Source: Actinomadura formosensis NBRC 14204 (GTDB lineage: Bacteria > Actinomycetota > Actinomycetes > Streptosporangiales > Streptosporangiaceae). From it: a stretch of DNA of 36,620 nt. Location of the stretch: contig NZ_BCQQ01000071.1 of NCBI RefSeq assembly GCF_001552155.1, positions 1-36,620 on the forward strand, given 5' to 3'. This document shows, one piece after another, positions 15,510-23,529 of this stretch. How positions within the stretch are numbered: position 1 is the stretch's first letter; each line of letters opens with the position of its first letter. Position numbers and translations under genes: made by a program. Under the pieces are notes generated by a model, which did no database searches, was not told where the DNA came from, and saw only the letters and a program-made list of their open reading frames with translations.

Positions 15510-16754
15510 TCAGGCGAGGCCCGCGGCGCGGAACGCCGCCAGGGACGGGGCGATGTTCGCGCTCGGCGCGACCACCGGGGCGACGGCGTCCAGGGTCTTC
15601 AGGCCGTCCCCGGAGTTGATGATCACGGTTTCGGCGGACGGGTCGAGGGTGCCCGCGGCGGCCAGCTTGCGGAGGGTCGCGACGGTGACGCCGCCGGCGG
15701 TCTCACCGAAGATGCCCTCGGTGCGCGCGAGGAGCCGGATGCCCTCCACGACCTCGTCGTCCGTGACGTCCTCGACGGCGCCGCCCGTGCGGCGGGCCAC
15801 GTCCAGGACGTAGGGGCCGTCGGCGGGGTTGCCGATCGCGAGGGACTTGGCGATGGTGTCGGGCTTCACCGGGCGGATCACGTCGTGGCCGGCCTTGAAC
15901 GCGGCGGCGACCGGGGCGCAGCCGGCGGCCTGGGCGCCGAACACGCGGTACGGCTTGTCCTCGACCAGGCCCAGCTTGATGAGCTCCTGGAACGCCTTGT
16001 CGATCTTGGTGAGCTGGGAGCCGGACGCGACCGGGACGACGATCTGGTCCGGCAGCCGCCAGCCGAGCTGCTCGGCGATCTCGTAGCCGAGCGTCTTGGA
16101 GCCCTCCGCGTAGTAGGGCCGGACGTTGACGTTGACGAACGCCCAGTCGTCCTGCTCCCCGGCGATCTCGGACGCGAGCCGGTTGACGTCGTCGTAGTTG
16201 CCGTCGACCGTCACGAACGTCCCGCCGTACACGGCCGTCGTGATGATCTTCTGTGCTTCGAGGTTGGACGGGACGAACACCGCGCTGCGGATCCCGGCGC
16301 GGGACGCGGCGGCGGCGACGGCGTTGGCGAGGTTGCCGGTGGACGGGCAGGCCAGCACCTTGAAGCCGAGTTCGCGGGCGGCGGCGAGCGCGACGGCGAC
16401 GACGCGGTCCTTGAACGAGTGGGTGGGATTGCCGCTGTCGTCCTTCACCCACAGGCTCTGCAGGCCGAGGCTCTCCGCGAGGTTGTCGGCGCGGACGAGG
16501 CGGGTCAGGCCGGGCTCGGTGTTGGGTGTGTCCGCGACGTGGGACGGGACGGGCAGCAGCCCCCGGTAGCGCCAGATGTTGCGCGGGCCGGACTCGATCC
16601 CGGCGCGGGTGACGGTCCCGAAGTCGTAGGCGATCTCCAGGGGGCCGAAACACTCTTCGCACGCGTAGAAGGGGCCGAGATCGCGGGTGGAGCCGCATTC
16701 GCGGCAGACCAGGGCGGTAGCCGGTCCGAGGTCCGTGGCAGGCGTGAATGCCAT
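15510..16754 (-). CDS. thrC: Threonine-synthase-family PLP enzyme (likely O-phosphohomoserine-dependent homocysteine synthase)
   Basis: 414 residues. The N-terminal zinc-ribbon (CRECG about 13 residues before CEECFGP) and the PLP lysine motif NPTHSFKDR are clear, as are the phosphate-binding region (CPSTGNLANAVAAAA) and IPVASGSQLTK-like segments. By sequence it is threonine synthase, which converts O-phosphohomoserine to threonine. Two things argue for methionine instead: a SAM-I riboswitch directly upstream, and a Gly-Gly sulfur carrier directly downstream. Together they suggest displacement of the phosphate by protein-bound sulfide to yield homocysteine. I recall a report of such a ThrC homologue with a carrier partner in Streptomyces (MetM/MetO) but cannot verify it here. 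Canonical ThrC remains possible. Confidence 0.85.
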   Translation of the reverse strand: MAFTPATDLGPATALVCRECGSTRDLGPFYACEECFGPLEIAYDFGTVTRAGIESGPRNIWRYRGLLPVPSHVADTPNTEPGLTRLVRADNLAESLGLQSLWVKDDSGNPTHSFKDRVVAVALAAARELGFKVLACPSTGNLANAVAAAASRAGIRSAVFVPSNLEAQKIITTAVYGGTFVTVDGNYDDVNRLASEIAGEQDDWAFVNVNVRPYYAEGSKTLGYEIAEQLGWRLPDQIVVPVASGSQLTKIDKAFQELIKLGLVEDKPYRVFGAQAAGCAPVAAAFKAGHDVIRPVKPDTIAKSLAIGNPADGPYVLDVARRTGGAVEDVTDDEVVEGIRLLARTEGIFGETAGGVTVATLRKLAAAGTLDPSAETVIINSGDGLKTLDAVAPVVAPSANIAPSLAAFRAAGLA

Positions 16755-16770
16755 GAAAGCGAGGCCTTTC
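16755..16770 (-). promoter_or_regulatory. Ribosome-site hairpin of the PLP enzyme gene
   Basis: GAAAG and CTTTC (16766-16770 with 16755-16759) bracket the Shine-Dalgarno GAAAGG. The helix touches the ATG at 16754 and abuts the 3' arm of riboswitch helix P1, so SAM binding could act on translation initiation. The pairing is short; the mechanism is inferred. Confidence 0.5.
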
Positions 16771-16911
16771 TCCCCATCTTCCCTGCGCCACCTTGGTCGC
16801 AGGCCGGAGTTGGCACCATTTCCCGGCCGGCCTCGCAGGATCGCGAGCGCGCTTCAGCCGGGTGGTTGCCGGGGCTTCACAGGGCCGGTCCCTCCACCCC
16901 TCTGGATGAGC
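16770..16911 (-). promoter_or_regulatory. SAM-I (S-box) riboswitch
   Basis: Read on the minus strand, all conserved S-box blocks appear in order: CTCATCCAGAGGGGTGGAGG (from about 16910), TGAAGCCCCGGCAACC (16879-16864), GGTGCCAACTCC (16817-16806) and GAAGATGGGGAG (16781-16770), the last closing helix P1 with CTCATC. It ends 15 nt before the ATG of the threonine-synthase-like gene. SAM binding should lower expression when methionine is plentiful. No separate terminator is evident, so control is probably translational. Confidence 0.92.
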
Positions 16912-17028
16912 GGTATTCAGTTGTAGGACGAGCGACGGTTTCAGCTCGTATGCGTGACTTTACATGAACTGACCGGATGCCAGACAGCCGGGTCCATCTG
17001 TTGAGACGCTACCCGGGTGCGGTCTTGA

Positions 17029-17967
17029 TCACGCCGGTGTCTCCGCGGGGACGGTGCGCTGTGTCGGGTCGAGGAACACGTGCCGGACGATCGGGAGCCG
17101 CTCCCGGAGCCGCCGGTCGATCTCGCCGGCGACGTCCTCGGCCTGGTCGGCGCTGATGTCGTCGGAGAAGTGGACCTTGGCGGCGACGAGCAGCTGCTCG
17201 GGACCGAAGTGCATGGTGAGCAGCTCGTCCACGCCGGTCACTCCGGGCGCGCCGAGGATCTCCGCGCGGATCTCGCGCTGCGCGGCCGGGTCGGCGGCCC
17301 GCCCGATGAGCAGGACGGTGCTCTCCCGCCCGATCATGAGGGCGAGACCGGCGAGCAGCAGGCCGATGAGGGCGGAGGCGAGCCCGTCCCAGAAGTCCGA
17401 CCCGGTGATCTGGCGCAGCACCAGGCCGCCGGCGGCGAGCGCGAGACCGACCATCGCGGCGCTGTCCTCGAACAGCGCGGTCTTGAATGTCACATCGGGC
17501 GACCGGCGGACGTGTTCGACGAGGTCACGGCCGTTCTCGCGGGTCTTCTTGCGCGCCTGGTACATGGCGCGGCCCCAGGACGCCCCCTCCAGGACGGCGG
17601 CGAGGGCGAGGACGGCGTAGGCGAGCCAGATCCCCGTCCCGGTGCCGCCGTGACCGGTCATGGTCAGGACGCCCTCGAAGATCGAGAAGCCGGCGCCGGC
17701 GATGAAGATCCCGAACGCGGCGAGCAGCGACCACACGTACCGCTCGTTGCCGTAGCCGAAGGGATGCCGCCGGTCGGGGGGACGTTCGCTGCGTCGCAGG
17801 GAGGCGAAGAGGAAGGACTGGTTGAGGGTGTCCGCCACGGAGTGGGCGCTCTCCGCGAGCATCGCGCTGGAGCCGGCCAGCAGGCCGGCGATCAGCTTGA
17901 CGATCGCGAGGACGAGGTTGGCCGCACCGGCGACGAGCACGGTCTTCGTGGTCTCGGACCTGCTCAT
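17029..17967 (-). CDS. Cation diffusion facilitator (CDF) family transporter
   Basis: 312 residues. The first helices carry the CDF signature (SAMLAESAHSVADTLNQSFL, with the His/Asp metal site), then RHPFGYGNERYVWSLLAAFG. About six membrane segments reach to residue 215, and a cytoplasmic C-terminal ferredoxin-like domain follows (GVTGVDELLTMHFGPEQLLV, VHFSDDISADQAEDVAGEID). Proteins of this family export Zn, Fe or Mn by proton antiport. The N-terminus is short, as usual. It is the only gene in its unit, convergent with nothing and divergent from the trehalose-phosphate synthase. The metal cannot be read off. Confidence 0.93.
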   Translation of the reverse strand: MSRSETTKTVLVAGAANLVLAIVKLIAGLLAGSSAMLAESAHSVADTLNQSFLFASLRRSERPPDRRHPFGYGNERYVWSLLAAFGIFIAGAGFSIFEGVLTMTGHGGTGTGIWLAYAVLALAAVLEGASWGRAMYQARKKTRENGRDLVEHVRRSPDVTFKTALFEDSAAMVGLALAAGGLVLRQITGSDFWDGLASALIGLLLAGLALMIGRESTVLLIGRAADPAAQREIRAEILGAPGVTGVDELLTMHFGPEQLLVAAKVHFSDDISADQAEDVAGEIDRRLRERLPIVRHVFLDPTQRTVPAETPA

Positions 17968-18076
17968 GCCGACCGGTTACCCGAGGCACCCTCCGTTAAT
18001 CCGGCCGGGTCCGGCCGTGGCGGAAACCACGTGGGTCACTGTGGAGCGCCTCGGTCCCAACTGAGACCCTGCCGGT

Positions 18077-19567
18077 ATGAGCCAAGTGCTGGTGGCATCG
18101 AACCGGGGGCCGGTGTCGTTCTCGCTGTCGGAGGATGGCGAGCTCACCATGCGGCGCGGTGGGGGCGGGCTGGTGTCGGGCCTGGCCGCCGTCACGGGCG
18201 CTCCACGGGATCCCGGGCCACCTCGGCCGGCGGCGACGTCCACGCCGTCCGCCCATAGGCCGGACGTGCTGTGGGTGTGCGCGAGCCTCGGCGAGGCCGA
18301 TCGGACGGCCGCGCGCCGTTCCTCGGACGGTCGCCTCGACCAGGCGGGGTACGACACAGGTGGCGCGGCGGTGCGGATGCTCGACATCCCGGCGGACACG
18401 TTCCAGCGTGCCTACAACGCGGTGGCCAACTCGACGCTGTGGTTCATCCACCACCTCCTGTACGACACGCCGCGCAGGCCGCATTTCGATGCGCGTGCAC
18501 GCCGCGACTGGCAGTCCTATGAGGCGTACAACGCGGCCTTCGCGGACGCCCTGGCACGGGACGCCGCGCACGGCGCGAAGGCGATGATCCAGGACTACCA
18601 CCTGTCGCTGGCCCCGCGGATGCTCCGGGACCGGCGTCCCGACCTGAGGATCGCGCACTTCTCCCACACGCCTTGGGCGCCGCCCGACTACTACAGGCTG
18701 CTCCCTGATGACATGGGGGCGCAGGTCCTGCGGGGCATACTCGGCGCAGACCACGCGGGGTTCCTCACCGAGCGATGGGCTTCGGCGTTCCTCGACTGCT
18801 GCGAACTCCTGCCGGGCGCACGCATCGACCGGGTGGCTCGTACGGTCACCATTGCGGGCCACACCACGCATGTAGGCGTCCATGGCCTCGGCGTCGACGG
18901 CCCGGCGTTGCGCCAACGCGCGGCCCGGCAAGACGTCGTCGAGCGGGCGCACGCGCTGAGGGAACAGGTGGGTGACCGTCAGCTCATCGTCAGGATCGAC
19001 CGCACGGAACTGTCGAAGAACATCGTGCGCGGGCTCGCCGCCTACCGGGAGATGCTCGTCAACCATCCCGAATGGCGCGGACGGGTGGTGCATCTGGCGT
19101 TCGCCTACCCGTCCCGCTATGACCTGGCCGAGTACCGCGAGTACACGGCGTCCGTCCAGCAGATGGCCGAGCAGATCACCGAGGAGTTCGGCACGGCCGA
19201 CTGGGAGCCGCTGATCGTGCAGGTGAACGACGACTATCCGCGTTCCCTCGCCGCTTACGGGCTGGCAGACGTCCTCTTGGTCAACCCCATCCGGGACGGC
19301 ATGAACCTCGTCGCGAAGGAAGGACCCGTCCTGTCGGAGCAGGGGTGCGCGCTGGTGCTGTCCAGGGAGGCGGGCGCGGCGTCCGAACTGTCCGGGGACG
19401 CGCTGATGGTGAACCCCTACGACGTGTCACAGACCGCGGAGACCCTGCATCAGGCGCTGCTCATGCCCCGCGCCGAGCGCGCCGAGCGCTGCGCCCGCCT
19501 CACCGCCGCCGCGACGGCCCTGCCTCCGCAACGCTGGTTCGCCGACCAGCTCGCCGCGCTGGACTGA
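18077..19567 (+). CDS. otsA: Trehalose-6-phosphate synthase (GT20)
   Basis: 496 residues. It opens LVASNRGPVSFSLSEDG and contains the glycine-rich RRGGGGLVSGLAAVTG of the GT20 nucleotide-sugar site. It then has WFIHHLLYDTPRRP, AMIQDYHLSLAPRML, HFSHTPWAPPDYYRLLPDDM, RIDRTELSKNIVRG and the donor-site NPIRDGMNLVAKE. It transfers glucose from a nucleotide sugar to glucose-6-phosphate. The N-terminal part between residues 38 and 75 is longer than usual and rather loose (PPRPAATSTPSAHRPDVLWV). The matching phosphatase is at 25535-26344, six kb away, rather than adjacent. There is no clear ribosome-binding site at ATG 18077. Confidence 0.92.
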   Translation: MSQVLVASNRGPVSFSLSEDGELTMRRGGGGLVSGLAAVTGAPRDPGPPRPAATSTPSAHRPDVLWVCASLGEADRTAARRSSDGRLDQAGYDTGGAAVRMLDIPADTFQRAYNAVANSTLWFIHHLLYDTPRRPHFDARARRDWQSYEAYNAAFADALARDAAHGAKAMIQDYHLSLAPRMLRDRRPDLRIAHFSHTPWAPPDYYRLLPDDMGAQVLRGILGADHAGFLTERWASAFLDCCELLPGARIDRVARTVTIAGHTTHVGVHGLGVDGPALRQRAARQDVVERAHALREQVGDRQLIVRIDRTELSKNIVRGLAAYREMLVNHPEWRGRVVHLAFAYPSRYDLAEYREYTASVQQMAEQITEEFGTADWEPLIVQVNDDYPRSLAAYGLADVLLVNPIRDGMNLVAKEGPVLSEQGCALVLSREAGAASELSGDALMVNPYDVSQTAETLHQALLMPRAERAERCARLTAAATALPPQRWFADQLAALD

Positions 19568-19602
19568 CGGCCCGGTCGCCGGAGACGCGGCGTGCCGGGG
19601 TT

Positions 19603-20625
19603 TCAGGTCGCGCTCGTGGAGGGCTCGGGGGTCAGGCGGCACTCGACCGGGTTCGGTTCGTGACGCTGTCTCCAGCGTTCCCGCAGCGCGTCCTTGTGCT
19701 GCGCCATGCGGCGGTGGGAGCTGACCCGGGTGAAGTGGGCGAGCTGGGACACGGGCGGCTTCGGCAGGCCACTCGGTTCGTACCCGTACTCGGCGAGCCG
19801 TTCCCCGAACGCGGCCTCGGCCAGGCTGATCTCCCAGGGTTCGAGGCGCTCCGCCCAGGACCCGACGCGGCTGGTCGTGACGGCGCCGCGCGTCCGGCCG
19901 TGCCACTCCTTCCGGGACGAGACGGCCCGCTGCGCGAGGCCCTCGGGGCGCGTCATCGCCGGGTCGAAGTCCTCGCCGAGGAACCCGCACAGCCGGGTCA
20001 GCTCGCCCCCGGGGTCGGCGACGAGCCGCTCGTACCGCAGCTCGTGGTAGCCGTCGGGGCCGAGGCGCCGGGCGAGCCGCCGGCCCTGGTCGATCGTCTC
20101 CCGCCAGACCGCGATGGCGTGGTGGACATCGCCCTTGTACCACGGCATCTCCAGCAGGGAGGAGACGCAGTCCCGGCCGTCCCGGACGAGGTGGACGAAC
20201 TGCGCATCGGGAAACATCCGCAGCAGGGACCCGGCGTGCCGGGCGTAGCTGGGGCGTTTGTCGCCCCAGCGCGGCTTGCCGTGCAGGCGCGCGTAGGCGC
20301 GGAACACGATGCCGATCGCGGACCCGAGCGTAGGCGGGCCGGCAACGATCTCGTCGATGACCGCGGCGGGGTCCAGCCCGAGCACGTGGACCTTGGTCGA
20401 CCGGTTCCCCGTGATCCATTCCGCGAGCGCGCGCCTGTTTCCCCTCTCCGTGAGGTCACCGAAATCGCACCGCGCCGTCCAGGTGGGGACGACGAACCTC
20501 GTCTCCTCCGGGATCGCGATGCGCGGATGCGAATGGAGCATCAGCCGCAGCAGCGTCGTCCCCGACCGGGCGCAGCCGAGGACGAAGATCGGACGGTCGT
20601 GGCGGGAGGCCGGTCCAGGTGGCAT
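19603..20625 (-). CDS. Sulfotransferase family protein
   Basis: 340 residues from the ATG at 20625, which has GAGGTG just before it; an ATG nine nt further upstream lacks a site. The PAPS 5'-phosphosulfate loop (RPIFVLGCARSGTTLLRLML) is at the start, followed by HPRIAIPEETRFV. FPDAQFVHLVRDGRDCVSSLL is the 3'-phosphate motif, and PWYKGDVHHAIAVWRETID continues the fold. The acceptor (a lipid, sugar or natural product) is unknown. No biosynthetic genes adjoin it. Convergent with otsA, 35 nt apart. Confidence 0.9.
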   Translation of the reverse strand: MPPGPASRHDRPIFVLGCARSGTTLLRLMLHSHPRIAIPEETRFVVPTWTARCDFGDLTERGNRRALAEWITGNRSTKVHVLGLDPAAVIDEIVAGPPTLGSAIGIVFRAYARLHGKPRWGDKRPSYARHAGSLLRMFPDAQFVHLVRDGRDCVSSLLEMPWYKGDVHHAIAVWRETIDQGRRLARRLGPDGYHELRYERLVADPGGELTRLCGFLGEDFDPAMTRPEGLAQRAVSSRKEWHGRTRGAVTTSRVGSWAERLEPWEISLAEAAFGERLAEYGYEPSGLPKPPVSQLAHFTRVSSHRRMAQHKDALRERWRQRHEPNPVECRLTPEPSTSAT

Positions 20626-20715
20626 ACACCTCATGCTGCTGGAGGCGCCCTGGTCACACCCCTGTTCCGGACACAGTGTTACCGTCCGATTACCGATCTT
20701 TGACGGCTCGTCCGG

Positions 20716-21267
20716 TCAGGTGTAGGACTCGCCCAGCGTCTGCCTGACCTGTTTGCGCGCCTCATGGATGCGGGACTTCACCGTGCCGAGCGGCAACTGG
20801 AGCTGCTCGGCGATCTCCGCGTATTCGAGCTGGGACACGTCCCGCAGGACGAGTGCCTGGATGAGGTCCGGTTTGCGGGCCTCCAGGTCCTCCATGGCGT
20901 CCAGGATGTCGACCCGGGACCCGGCGATGACGCTGGTCCGGCGCGGGTCGGGGCGCTGCTGCGGAAGCTCTCCCGCCTGCTCGACCGAGCGCCGCTTCAG
21001 CGACCGGTAGGTGGAGCGCGCGGAGTTGGCGACGACAACGTGCAGCCAGGTGCTGAACCGCGACCTGCCCTCGAACCGGTGGATGTTCCGCGCGACCTGG
21101 AGCAGCGCGTCCTGACAGGCCTCTTCGGCATCCTGCCGGCAGGGGAGGAACCGGGAACTGTGCCGCAGCACGTCCGGCTCGATCTTGCGGAGGAGCTCGT
21201 TGAGGGCGCCCTGGTCGCCCTGGGCGGCCCTCACCGCCAGCTCCTCGGTCCTCTCGTCGAATGCCAT
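20716..21267 (-). CDS. ECF-type RNA polymerase sigma factor
   Basis: 183 residues. Region 2 (about 20-88) includes QDAEEACQDALLQVARNIHR and FSTWLHVVVANSARSTYRS. Region 4 (about 130-178) has DVSQLEYAEIAEQLQLPLGT and VKSRIHEARKQVRQ. No anti-sigma gene is adjacent; instead it is divergent from a membrane Ser/Thr kinase, starting 53 nt away. That arrangement may mean kinase-linked control of the sigma factor, but this is inference. A 13-nt palindrome (21288-21300, CGGGGTCACCCCG) lies in the shared promoter region. Confidence 0.92.
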   Translation of the reverse strand: MAFDERTEELAVRAAQGDQGALNELLRKIEPDVLRHSSRFLPCRQDAEEACQDALLQVARNIHRFEGRSRFSTWLHVVVANSARSTYRSLKRRSVEQAGELPQQRPDPRRTSVIAGSRVDILDAMEDLEARKPDLIQALVLRDVSQLEYAEIAEQLQLPLGTVKSRIHEARKQVRQTLGESYT

Positions 21268-21287
21268 GCCGCCTCAATGCTCGTTCG

Positions 21288-21300
21288 CGGGGTCACCCCG
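21288..21300. promoter_or_regulatory. Palindrome between the sigma factor and kinase genes
   Basis: CGGGGTCACCCCG is a perfect 13-nt palindrome centred in the 53-nt divergent promoter region. It could be an operator for a shared regulator, but with only one site no protein can be named. Confidence 0.35.
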
Positions 21301-21320
21301 TTTGCTGGGATGATACGGGA

Positions 21321-23330
21321 GTGTCTTTCCCACCATCTGTAGGCCGTTACCGAATCGATCGGGTCCTGGGTTCGGGGGCGTTCGCCTCTGTGTGGCTGGG
21401 GCACGACGACGCCCTGGACTCCCAAGTCGCCATCAAGGTCCTGAACGGCAGCCTGATCGACGATCTGGACGTGCGCAACCGGTTCCTTGAGGAGGCCCGG
21501 ATCCTGCGCCGCGCCGACTCCGAGCGGCTCGTCCGCGTCCACGACATCGGAGAGCTTCCGGACGGCCGCCCGTACTTCGTCATGTCGTACGCGGACCGCG
21601 GAACGCTCGGCGACCGCATGCGCGAACGGCCACTTCCGGTCAATGAAATCGTCGCGCTCGCCGAGCAGATCGCCTACGGCGTCGAGGTGATCAACACGCT
21701 GGGTGTGATCCACCGCGACCTCAAACCGTCCAACGTGCTGTTCCAGTCGACGCCGGACGGCGGGGAGAAGCTGCTCATCGCCGACCTCGGCCTGGCCAAG
21801 GCCCTCGCGCACGCGTCCGGGGCGTTCACGCTGCCGGTCGGCACCCCCGGGTACATGTCGCCGGAACAGGCGCGGTTCGGCGGCGGGCTGGACGTCCGCG
21901 CCGACGTGTACGGGCTCGGTGCGCTGACCTACCACATGCTGACCGGGCGGGCGCCGGGCCCGGCGCCGGTGAAGTCGCCGCCGAGCGAACTGCGCGAGGG
22001 GCTCTCCCCGGCGTTCGACCAGGTCATCATGCGGGCGCTGGAGGTGGAGCGGGAGAAGCGGTGGCCGACCGCGGAGGCGTTCGCCGAGGCGCTGTCGACG
22101 CTGCGCCCGACGACGGCCCCGAGCGCGCCCGCGGCCCCGCCCGCGCCGCCGCCTCCGAGGATCGAGGCGGACGCGACCATCCAGGACTTCTACCGGGACG
22201 GCTCCCGGCCCCAGCCCCCCGCGCCCGGCCCCGGGCCGGCGGCGGCGAACCAGGGGCCCGCGGAGATGCGGACGCGGCTCGACCAGCCCATGGAGGACGA
22301 CGTCCGGACGTCCGAGATGCGTCTTCCGCCGGGCCCTCCGGCCGGCGGGCAGGCGACGATCGTGGACGAGCCGGCCGGACGCGGCGCCCCGTTCGGGCAG
22401 GCCGAGGGTCCCACCGCCCCGGACAACGACAACGACCGCACGGTCTCCTACCAGGCACCGCCGCCGGGCGGGGACAACAAGACGGCCGTGTTCCCGAGCC
22501 AGGAGCCTCCGCAGGGCGGCCCCAGGCCCCCGATGGGGGGCGGGCCCTATGGCGGTCCGCCGCCGACCGGTTTCCAGCCGCCTCCTCCGGGCCCCGTCCA
22601 GGGGCAGGGCCAGGGGCCGGGCGGCAAGCCGGGCGGGCTGATGGGCAAGCTGCGGGGCGGCGGCGCACCCGGCGGCGGCGCACCCGGCGGCGGCGCACCC
22701 GGCGGCGCACCCAAGAAGTTCGTGACACCGCTGGTCATCACCGTGGTCGTGCTGGCGGTCGCGGTGGTCGGCGGGCTGACGCTCGGCCTGCTGTTCTCCG
22801 GAGGCGGCGGCAAGGACGACAAGGACGGCAAGGGCAAGACGCCGTCGGTCCCGAAGGATTTCGTCGCGGTCTCCGACGGCGCCGGCAAGATCAAGACCGC
22901 GGTGCCAAAGGCGTGGCCGAAGCAGCAGGAGCAGACGTGGACGCCGTCCACCGTCCAGTTGAGCGACGGCCAGCCGCGTCCGGTGCTGCGCGCGACCCCG
23001 GACAAGGCCGCGTTCCTCGGCACCGGCAAGGGCCCCGGCGTCTTCATCGGCGTGACCACGGACGTGCGTTCCGGCCAGCTGCCGCCGCCGAGCGTGGCGG
23101 CCCACCCGCAGTGCACGAAGGCCGCGCCGGAGAACTACACCACGCCGGACGGCGCCCTCAGCGGCACGATCACCCGCTTCACCGCCTGCAAGACCGGCAC
23201 GCCGTCGGTCACCGAGGTCGGCCTCACCGACAAGTCCGGCAAGTTCGGGCTGTGGATCCGGGTCAAGGAGACCGACGACCGGGAGGCGACCAAGGACATC
23301 CTCGACCAGTTGAAGGTCACCGGGCCGTGA
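21321..23330 (+). CDS. Membrane Ser/Thr protein kinase with Pro/Gly-rich linker
   Basis: 669 residues from GTG 21321, preceded by GGGA; an ATG at 21261 would reach into the sigma gene. The kinase domain (about 5-265) has LGSGAFASVW, VAIKVLN, VIHRDLKPSNVLF (catalytic Asp), IADLGLAKAL (DLG replaces DFG) and GYMSPEQARFGG. A 200-residue Pro/Gly/Ala linker follows, then three GGGAP units, one membrane helix (VTPLVITVVVLAVAVVGGLTLG), and an outside domain of about 170 residues with two Cys, of unknown fold, but no PASTA repeats. It resembles Pkn-type receptors of actinobacteria. The ligand is unknown. It is likely linked to the sigma factor divergent from it. Confidence 0.93.
   Translation: MSFPPSVGRYRIDRVLGSGAFASVWLGHDDALDSQVAIKVLNGSLIDDLDVRNRFLEEARILRRADSERLVRVHDIGELPDGRPYFVMSYADRGTLGDRMRERPLPVNEIVALAEQIAYGVEVINTLGVIHRDLKPSNVLFQSTPDGGEKLLIADLGLAKALAHASGAFTLPVGTPGYMSPEQARFGGGLDVRADVYGLGALTYHMLTGRAPGPAPVKSPPSELREGLSPAFDQVIMRALEVEREKRWPTAEAFAEALSTLRPTTAPSAPAAPPAPPPPRIEADATIQDFYRDGSRPQPPAPGPGPAAANQGPAEMRTRLDQPMEDDVRTSEMRLPPGPPAGGQATIVDEPAGRGAPFGQAEGPTAPDNDNDRTVSYQAPPPGGDNKTAVFPSQEPPQGGPRPPMGGGPYGGPPPTGFQPPPPGPVQGQGQGPGGKPGGLMGKLRGGGAPGGGAPGGGAPGGAPKKFVTPLVITVVVLAVAVVGGLTLGLLFSGGGGKDDKDGKGKTPSVPKDFVAVSDGAGKIKTAVPKAWPKQQEQTWTPSTVQLSDGQPRPVLRATPDKAAFLGTGKGPGVFIGVTTDVRSGQLPPPSVAAHPQCTKAAPENYTTPDGALSGTITRFTACKTGTPSVTEVGLTDKSGKFGLWIRVKETDDREATKDILDQLKVTGP
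22656..22712 (+). repeat. 15-bp tandem repeats coding for GGGAP
   Basis: Units of GGCGGCGCACCCGGC recur three to four times and give GGGAPGGGAPGGGAPGGAP in the linker ahead of the membrane helix. Copy number of such in-frame repeats commonly varies, changing linker length without breaking the frame. Confidence 0.8.
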
Positions 23331-23386
23331 CCCGTTCCGCCTCTCCCGGCCGCCGCGTTCCGGGCTGAGGCGCCCGACCCGCGTTC

Positions 23387-23418
23387 ACCGCGCCGACCAT
23401 CCCGGTCGGCGCGGTTTT
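23387..23418 (+). terminator. Terminator of the kinase gene
   Basis: ACCGCGCCGACC (23387-23398) pairs perfectly with GGTCGGCGCGGT (23404-23415) and is followed by TTT. It starts 56 nt after the kinase stop. It is a clear rho-independent hairpin. Confidence 0.85.
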
Positions 23419-23464
23419 CGTGTTGCCCGGCGGAGGGGCGGTGACCTGCACCGTCGGGTGCGGT

Positions 23465-23512
23465 GTTGCATCGCGAACTATTCCGATATATCGTTAATGC
23501 ATCGCAACCGAT
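23465..23512. promoter_or_regulatory. Probable PadR operator region
   Basis: A perfect 10-nt palindrome CGATATATCG (23484-23493) sits 36 nt upstream of the PadR start. It is flanked by two direct copies of TGCATCGC (one followed by GAAC, the other by AACC). AT-rich palindromes with ATAT cores are typical PadR sites, so autoregulation is likely. Confidence 0.65.
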
Positions 23513-23529
23513 CACTAGGAAGGAGCACG

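Noticed and set aside
15216..16967. 583-codon open frame on the plus strand
   Set aside because: It is antisense to the PLP enzyme, sulfur carrier and riboswitch; composition is Gly/Asp/Arg-rich with no domain pattern.
17080..18258. 392-codon open frame on the plus strand
   Set aside because: It is antisense to the CDF transporter, which has clear family motifs.
22061..23368. 435-codon open frame on the plus strand inside the kinase gene
   Set aside because: It is an alternative frame of the Pro/Gly-rich linker and sensor region, Arg/Gly-rich, with no features of its own.
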